Of a stretch of DNA of 31,844 nucleotides, positions 19,901 through 28,900 are shown piece after piece. Under the pieces are notes generated by a model that made no database searches, had not been told where the DNA came from, and saw nothing but the letters and a program-made list of their open reading frames with translations. A program made the position numbers and the translations under genes. The stretch is taken from positions 1-31,844 of the forward strand of contig LWCA01000336.1 in the NCBI GenBank assembly GCA_001642005.1, in the 5' to 3' direction. The first letter of the stretch is position 1. Each line of letters begins with the position of its first letter. This DNA comes from Intoshia linei (lineage: Eukaryota > Orthonectida > Rhopaluridae).

Positions 19901-22900
19901 CGTAACAACTCATAATATTTTAAAAATAATATTGGAATAAGAGAATAATTCAATTAAGCTTTATTCTTTTTCTCTCTTTAATTCTTTTTTAGATTGCAAT
20001 TTATTATAATGCTTATAAATATTTAAAAAAACAATCCCAGAATTTGTTTTATAAAATTTTAGGACATGTTTAATTTTTAAAACAAAGGGTAATTTGTGGT
20101 TTTGACCATGAAAATTTTCGTTTCTGAGGCTGAGATTTACGACAATGTTAATGATTTTAAAACGCGTCACAGAATATATATATTATTAAATTTTTGTGTT
20201 TATTTTTTTTTAAAAAAAAAACAAATTTGGATTTTATATAATTAAAGGATAGAATTTATAACGTCCATTATTATCTGGTTTGATGTCAGTTCCTAATACA
20301 CATTGATCTTGATTCACATAATAATGGTTTCCAAAGATGATATTTGGAACATTTTTATGATGCGGCCCGCCACGTATTTGAGTTTAACATGGCTGGTATA
20401 AAGTAATATTGAGAAAAACATAATTGAATTGGTATGAACTGATTAATTAGTTTCTCTATTATAAAATTAATTACAGATTTTAATATTGTGCCGACTGTTT
20501 TGAAACAAATAGCAATATCCAATAAGTGAACTGATAAGAAGAAGGAATTATATAAACCCATCAATGAGAATAAAAGGTATACAAAATTGTATAAAAATGG
20601 CTAAAAAATGTAATTATTCAGATAAAAACGTATAAAACTATAAATAAAATTTTTAATTGATTATATTACTATATATAATATATTAGGTGCTTCTCTATAA
20701 CAGTGATCACCAAACGCTTTGACATTGGGGCCGGAATAACTAAAAAAAATCTGCGGGTCAGATGGAAAATATACGGTATTTTAACTACGATTTCAATTTT
20801 AAGCTAATGAATTTATAAGTTTCTCATGATCTAAAAATTACGAATCGACCCCTCGAGTTTGGTGGCCACTGTTCTATACTATTAAATAAAAACTATATTT
20901 GAGTATAAGCCACATTTCACACATAAATCAGTTGTAGTATAATATTTTTTTAAGTGTTGAACTTATTCCCCCGCCCGACTTAAATGTATCTTAAATATTA
21001 TTTTGATAATAAAATTTCATTTTTATTCAAAACTAGCTTGACTGTTATGTATTTCGTATAAACAGCATCCTAGCTCTATGGAGGGCGGACATTTTTATTC
21101 TACCAGAAAAATAAATTCAATAATAAAATTTAACCTAAAAATGCTACTATTCATATTAATTATTTAAAGGAGTGGTTCCAAACTTGTTACTTGAGTTTTA
21201 AAATAGGATTAGTGACTGCAATATGAATAATTTACAGATGTGCACAAAATTACGACATACAATATATGCATAGTACAGTAGTCTCCCTAAATTGAAAAGT
21301 ATCTAAATACACTCAGCGATCACTGTACATGGTAAGAATATACATTCCCGCTCTTGAACATGAACACAATTTATTGTGATTTTTGTCATAAATTTCACAA
21401 TAAATATAGTATGAAATAATTAACTACAGTGTTCAATCTCTAAAACTTAAACACCATCCATTTTTTTGCAATTAGTGTTCAATTTAGAGAGCGATCACTG
21501 TATAAGTTAAATTTGGTCATAAATGAAGTAATAATTGAAGTAGGAATTTAAAAAAAATTCAAAAAAAAGAAAAATTACGAAAAAAGCTTGAGAACCACTG
21601 TTATATAGTATTGGAATACATATCACTACCAAACTACACTAGGTATATTATTGTTAACAAAGCTACAGTTATATGCACTTTTTTTAAATTGTAGGATAAT
21701 TATTAATTTTTTTATTTTTAATTTTAATCCAATATTTGAAAAATATTATATGATAATATTTAAAAGTTTATTTTTCACCGGGAATGGGTACATTTCTGGA
21801 TTGAAATTTTGTATGTAAATAATGTGGAATAAGCTGTATCAGATAAATCTTTATTTCATTGGAGGACGGTTAATTATTTCAAATTTTTTGTTTTAATAAA
21901 ATAGTATCGATATAAAACTAAATAAATATTAAAGTGCTTTTTTGACCATGAAGGCGCCATTTTGTCAGATTGAAATTTTTTTATGTGTGAACTGGATATA
22001 GCTGTATCAACTATATTTTTTTTAAATTTTAGGACATGTTTAATTTTTAAAATAAAGTCATATTTAAGGTTTTGAAAATGAAGGTCTGCGTTTCTGAGGC
22101 TGAGATTTACGACAATTTTAATGATTTTAAAACGCGTCAAACAATTTATGTTATATTATTTCAATTTAGGGCTCATTTTATTTTTAAACATTAGGAAAAA
22201 TTGGGTTTTTGGACTCAAATTCGGAAAATGAAAAATAGGTATCAACATCATCTGTATTAGGAATTGGGTTTATTTAAATTCTACTATTGTCATTTTGTTA
22301 AATATAAGGTAACACCAAAACGTATACATTCAATTTTATATAAGTAAAGGATTATATTACTATATCTGTAATGACAATTCCAATTTTCCATACATTATAA
22401 TTCCAATCAAATCTGTTTGTATGTCTAAATAATATATTTAATTATCCAAAAAAATAGTTATATTTTTAATTCATATTTCTGAATCATGTTAGAATTAAAA
22501 TTAATTTTGCTCATTATATTTTAACCACATCGGGAAAGTTTGGAAGGAATCTGTTCGTTATTTTTGATGTACTTCATAATTACTTGATGATCTGGTTAAT
22601 CATTAATGACATTTAAGAACGAAGAGGCTACACTTAGATTTATTTATAATATCGTGTGTTCTTAATTTTTATAAGGTGTAACTCTCTGTCATGAATATTT
22701 ACATTTTCAGTTTTATATATTAATTTTAATTTTCTACTTCATTTTCTAAACAAGGGTCATCTCGGTTTTAATCTGTAAAGGTTGCCATATATGATAATGT
22801 TAAGATTTTAGGTAATTTGGGGTTTTGAATATGAATATACGAAAAAGTGTACGGTTCTGAGACTAAAATATATGATAAGATTAATGATTGTAAATCGCGT

Positions 22901-25900
22901 CCCATAGTTTATGTTTTATTACATTTTATTTTTAAAAAAAAAAAATAATTGGGTTTGTGATCTTGAAGAACTCAAATTCAAAAAATTAAACATGGATATA
23001 GATATCACCCGCACAAAAAAGTATTAGAAATTGTATTTTTTTAAATTTGAAGACATATAAATTTGAATATCGGTGTGTTACCGTATATTCAAAAAAATTA
23101 CAAAGTTAAGGATGTCATAACTATTTTGTGTGTTTACAAGAGTCTTATAGAGGTGACTAGGGATAATGACACTATGTATCGTTTCTAAAATGTTTTTTTG
23201 TAGTCATATCTTTAATTTTTGGGTGGTCCAAAGCTGGGTAGGTTGGAATCTGGTCGTAGGTCTGATTCACATTAAAAATTAATTCAAATTTTAAATCTTA
23301 GTAACTAAATTGTACATTAAAATAATTCGTCCAATTATTCAATTGGTTGCACTCGTTACTAGTGATTCTAATTTAGTTACTATGACTCTGATATATAAAT
23401 ATATTACATATTACTATGTAGTTATATTGAGGATACTGATTTCATTACTAGTTATGATATCAATTAGTTACAACTAGAATTAAATAGATATAATAGTTAT
23501 GAATCATAACTATTATAACTATTTATATATTATTTATATTATATTATATATTATAACTATTTATATACGAGTTAAAAGTTAATTTACGTTATTTTGGTAA
23601 CAAATACTTTATTTTAGTAGCTCATACTTTATTTTAGTAATACGTACTTTATTATAAAAGTGAAAAATAAAATGATGTCAATTTAATTGTCAATCACTTT
23701 AATGTCAATTAGTTTTTCAGTATACTCAAGATTGTTGTATTCGATATCTGTAAAATTTTTTTTCCTGAAAATACCTAAAAATATCCAGATATTATTAATG
23801 AACTACTTAATATCACAACACTCACCCTTAAAAAACTTTGTTTTTATTGTTTTATTGGTACTTTCTAATGCATTGTTAGTTGAAAGATTATGAGGCGATA
23901 CCCCTTCATACCAATTTGAGAAAATTTTGATATGTTCATTGATGAATTTATTCAAAAAAATTAAATATTTATCAAATAACTGATATTTTTTAATAAACAA
24001 ATTCTTTCTAATAATAATATTCTCCTCATCAAATGCAAGTTGCAAAAACAATATATCATCTATTAATTCAGATTTATCATCCTTGAGATATTTTGCCTTT
24101 AAATCCAAAATATTAAATTTCATTCAACAAAATTAATTTTAATTAACAAATATTACTACAAATATAACAATTAATTAAAAATTAATATACAGTAATGAAT
24201 TGAACAATATCAAAGGAAAATTTTCCGCTTCACTGAACATAAAATTGAATTCATCAACAATAAGCAATTCAAGTAATAAAGTATGAGCTACTAAAATAAA
24301 GTATTTGCTATTAAAATAACGTATATTTACCAGGTAGCCATTTATATACTATACATATATATTTATATCCTAATTTATATAAAAGGCTACGCAATTTTTG
24401 TTTGTCTGTGTGTCTGTTCAGCTTTATTTAAATAACTACCCGTCTTACAATTTTTTAAATACCAAATTTCAATTACAGTTTTTTTCGGGACGTATATTAA
24501 GATATATTTCAACATCACAAACTCACATCTTATGTCAAAACCCCAATTATCCTTTTTTTAAAAAATCAAACGAGTTCGAGAGTTTAAAAAAATAAATACT
24601 CTGATACAGATTTTAAAATCATAAATATTATCATTAATTTAAATTTAAAAAAAATAAATCTTCAGGGCCAAAACCACAAATTACTCTTTCTTTTGAAATA
24701 AAAATAGCCTTAGAATTTAAAAAAATTTATAAATGGTAGAGTTGTATCCTGTTAACACACATAAAAAATTTCAATGCGAATAAGTGACGACTTCACGGTC
24801 AAAAAAGCATTTTAGTATTGATATAATTTTTTTCCAAAACATTTTATTAAAACAAAAAATGTGAAATAATTAACAGTCCGAAAATTTAAAAAAAAAATTA
24901 TTCTGATAGAGCTTATTCCAGTTAATATAAATACAAAATTTTCACCCCAGAAATCTGCGCATTCCCGGTGAAAAATAATTTTTAATATATTATCAACCAA
25001 TATTTTTTAAATATTTTGATTAAAATTAAAAATTGAAAATGTAAATATTGATCCTAGAATTTCAAAAAAAAATGTAAATTGTACGTCTACACATTTCCAA
25101 TAAATACATATGGGTGAAAATATATATAATTCATTGCTTCCAAATTTTTTTCATTGCTACGCAATTTTTAAATCTCAAATTTTAATTTTTAAAACATTTT
25201 AGATCAAAACATCAAAACAATTAAAATTTGGTTTAAGTTAATAACGTTACACTTTTTTTAAAATTTAATGCAATTTAATTGTTTATGTATAACCTTAACA
25301 TGTTACATTTTATTAGACAATAATATATTTTAGTGTCATTTTCTATTTAAATTATACAAATATGTTTCAACAAATTCAAGATTCTATGTAAGTCTTAAAA
25401 ATCGTTAATTATTAATTAATTTTTTAAAAATAATAATTTTATATTATTTAGTCAAAAAAAAGGACCATAAAGAGAATAAAGAGTAAGTTTTATTAATTCA
25501 TTAATTGTTATCTATTTAAATTAATTACATCATGTAAGTAAATAAAAATTTCAACGTAAATTTTATATTTTTTTCTTTTTATCAAGTATATTTATAATTA
25601 ATTTTTGATTAACTGTTTTAAAATTTAAATTTCTTTTTATTTAGAGTTCGATATCTATCATCATAGTAAGTTTTATATAATCATCATTTATTAATTAATT
25701 ATTTATTTCAAAATAATAATTTTATATTATTTAGTCAGAATAAAAATTATCAAAAAAAATATCAAAATAAAGCCCCTACTAGGAGCCCCCACTGGAAACA
25801 GTAAATTTTATAAAATCTTTATTTATTAACTATTTCATTAATTTAAAATTGAAATTAAAAGTATTTTTAATATTTTTTAACTATTTAATTTTAACATGTC

Positions 25901-28900
25901 ATGAAAAATTTCAACGTAAAGTTTATTACTTTCTCTTTTTAACAAATTTATTAATCACTAATTTTTGATTAACTGTTTTAAAATATTAATTTCTTTTTAT
26001 TTAGACATTTTAAAAGGCCATATTTGTAATTTTTATAATATTAATTTATAACTATTTTTTTTTAAAATAATATCATAAATTAATTAAACATTTCAATGTA
26101 AATTGTATTACTTTTTCTTTTTAACTAATATATTCATCATTAATTTTTGATTAACTGTTTTAAAATATTAATTACTTTTTATTTAGATTCAACAAATTTT
26201 GAATTCTGTAATTTTTATAAAATCATTATTTATTAACTATTTAATTTTATAATAATATCATTAAGTAATTAAAAATTTTAACGTAAATTTTACTACTTTT
26301 TCTTTTTAACAAATATATTTATCATTAATTTTTGGTTAACTGTTTTAAAATATTTATTTCTTTTTATTTAGAGATAGAAATCGTCGTTCATATAAAAGTA
26401 AGTTTTAATTTACATTTAAAATTTAAAACACTCAACTCCTATAATACATTAATTTAGGTTAAAAAAATTTTTATTTTATTTTTATTTTTAAAAATAAATG
26501 TTGTTTTTTTTCATATTTTTGTTTTATGTTTTGTTCAAATTTGACATGCTTTAAATAGTTAATTAAATTAATATCTACATACAAAATATGTATTAATATA
26601 AATTGTGTCATATCATCTGGAAAAATATAAATAACAATTATATGAAGTTATGATTTACGGTAATACATTTTTGGTAGCCTTACTTTAATGGGTTTGTACA
26701 AGTGATTTGAACCATAATAGATTTAATTTTTAATGCTAAAATTAGATATTTCCGCCCTCGGCAGAGCTAGATGCTGTATGTACAAAATAAAAACCAGCCA
26801 AGCTAGTATTATATATTTATGTACTCATAAGTTATGAGTACATTAAACAAAAAAGAGGAAAAATTGATATAGTTTATGTAACTAGAAATATATAAATATG
26901 TATACTATAATACACTAATACAAATATACTAATACATTCAGAAATATGATAATTAAATAATATGTGTTTTATCCACTTTGTTTAATTGTATAATATCAAT
27001 TATCTCTTTTTGTTATTTCTATAAACGCTACTTTATCCCCATACTCTATGTCTTATTTTAGAAATTAGTTACATAACTTTGATTTAGTAAATATAGCTCA
27101 TAACTTTAATTACCATTAATTCTAAATATATCCACACAATGTATAACATACATTGGAAACACTACTTGTTATCCAATCTTAAATAAATTTACATTTTTTC
27201 TGATTCATAATCACTGGTAATTCCTAAAATCTTTTTTAACTTCGATATGTCCATAGTATGTAAATATTGTTCATAAATCTATAATTATAGCTATAATATA
27301 ATTATATATATATTATTTATATATATTATATACAATAATGTATACTAGGGGTGTTAATTTTAGTACTTTTTTTGGAAATTTTATAGTCCAAAAGCGGATA
27401 AACTCGCGTATGACAATTTGTACGGCTACTCTGAAAAAAAATGATTTTAGAGAATTTTTAGCAGAGACGCTTGCCATTTCAAAAAGACATACAAAAATGT
27501 TATAAAAAGTTAAATATATAACTTTATTTACTAGAATGCTATGATAATATATTGTAGTTGTGGTTTGAGTGGTCTTGTGTTAAATTCAACTCTCCGTTAT
27601 TTATGTTTTTAGTGAAAATTTTTATCCATAAAAAATAACAATTTTTATAAAATTAATAGGTTGACTGTTATGTACTACGTATAAACAGCACCTAGCTCTG
27701 CCGAGGGCACATTTATATTCCATCAAAAAAATAAATTCAGGTGAAAATCTAACTTAAAAATCCTATTATTCACTATTATCAATCCTCTAAAGAAGTGGTT
27801 CCTAAACTTGTTTCAGGTGCAACCGTTATATCACATTACTTTTTCCATTAAAGTGAATTATTCCATCTTAATTTTGTATTTATATCAACTGGAATAAGCT
27901 GTATCAGAATAATTTTTTAATTAATAAATGAATTAATAATTTTTTTTAATTTAAATTTATGATAATATTTATGATTTTAAAATTTGTATCAGAGTGTATA
28001 TTTTTTTAGATTCTAGAATTCGTTTGATTTTCAAAAAAAAAGATAATTGGGTTTTTTGACCTGTAAGATTTGAGTTTGGGAGGTTGAAATTTATCTTATT
28101 TTCACTCCGGAAAAAAACTGTAATAGAAATGTAAACTTTATAAAATTTTGAGATTGGTAGTTATTGAAATAAACGATAACACACACAGACCAACAAAGCA
28201 TATTATATAAATAAGGATAAGAACATTAAACATCGATAAAATAAAAAGTAATGGAGATTGATTTGAATTCAAAGATACAAAGTTATTAGCCAAACATGGT
28301 GATCAACTCAAGACCACTCAAATCCTATATAAAAACCCGTGGTAACATTCCATCAAATAAAGTCATATTTTAATTTTTGTATAACATTTTTGTAGGGATT
28401 TTTTATAATGGTAAGCGTCTCGCAAATTTTTATCTAATTTAATTATTTTTTTTATTGCTATTTTTGATTAATTACTCAATTTTTAAAATACTGATTGTAT
28501 TACATCAACGATCAATTATAATCATTGATTTATAATATAGAATCTATATCGTGAAAACTTTTCAGTGTCAACTTACCAACTCATAATTCTAAACACTATT
28601 CATCAAGTGAAATTGAAAGAAAAATAGTTAGGGACTACAATACCTTATACTTTTTGGTGTTAATAATTAAAAATTCGTTGATAAATTATATTTGAAAATA
28701 TTAAGTGTACCCATGTTATAGGGTTAAATATTATCACAATAGTAAATGAAATTAGTGCGATCACGAAATTCGGATCGCGTTTCAGATATTTTATAGAATC
28801 TAATTAAATATATATCAAAGCCGTTACCGTTCTTTTGAAGAAAACATCCCAATAATTTGATGGAAATGACTTTGATCGAATTGCTAGTTTACTAAAATTG

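Larger units (their letters stand above)
18820..20395. mobile_element. hAT element, 1.6 kb, with nested repeats
   Basis: Left end CAGCCATGCCAAACT, right end AGTTTAACATGGCTG. Flanks GTGTAAAG (18812-18819) and GTATAAAG (20396-20403) match 7 of 8. Subterminal GCAGCCCGCC and GCGGCCCGCC boxes mirror each other. It contains Helitron-like fragments at 19065-19137 and 19635-20235, and an unidentified minus-strand open frame at 20234-20383. No complete transposase is visible. Confidence 0.75.
18638..20474 (-). other. RyR intron, 1.8 kb, mostly one hAT element
   Basis: Between the S4 exon and the 21-nt micro-exon. Nearly all of it is the hAT element at 18820-20395 and the repeats nested in that element. 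Confidence 0.85.
20601..22360 (-). other. RyR intron, 1.8 kb
   Basis: Contains a hAT MITE (20701-20871), family-B repeat (21030-21165), a hAT-like element (21170-21600) with a nested pogo-like MITE, and a Helitron-like copy (21770-22357). No coding sequence seen. Confidence 0.85.
22425..27192 (-). other. RyR intron, 4.8 kb
   Basis: The largest intron seen. It contains Helitron-like copies (22765-23115, 24368-25170), a palindrome (23493-23513), a MULE (23569-24339), the plus-strand candidate micro-exon array (25334-26462), family-B repeat (26695-26810) and a palindrome (26819-26843). I see nothing identifiable in 22440-22750, 23130-23480 or 26850-27190. Confidence 0.85.
27279..28827 (-). other. 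RyR intron, 1.5 kb
   Basis: Contains one arm of an inverted repeat pair (27430-27600, partner 28290-28440), family-B copy 3 (27655-27790), a hAT-like end (near 27793) and a Helitron-like copy (27870-28216). No coding sequence recognised in 28450-28827. Confidence 0.8.

Noticed and set aside
19961-22140. Two similar minus-strand ORFs (MTRFKII... at 19961-20170 and 21874-22140) as a paralogous gene pair
   Set aside because: The similarity extends outside the frames and belongs to the Helitron-like repeat. Neither resembles a known protein, and other copies have stops there.
22540-22650. Possible extra RyR exon on the minus strand ([20 protein letters not shown])
   Set aside because: Its phase does not join the exons at 27193-27278 and 22361-22424, and the sequence does not match the family linker.
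23215-23285. Minus-strand frame [19 protein letters not shown] as a gene fragment
   Set aside because: Short, with no partner exon. The sequence looks like a transposon end (GGTCCAAAGCTGGGTAGG).
23687-23893. Plus-strand 68-aa hydrophobic ORF
   Set aside because: Antisense to the MULE transposase remnant. The minus-strand frame has the recognisable motif.
24398-25000. ORFs at 24398-24595 (plus) and 24812-25000 (minus)
   Set aside because: Both are repeat sequence in the element at 24368-25170, with low-complexity translations.
25388-26400. CRISPR-like array (regular repeats with unique spacers)
   Set aside because: Repeat units are about 160-200 bp with GT...AG borders and 21-66-nt unique blocks in an intron-bearing animal genome. 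There are no short palindromic repeats and no cas genes.
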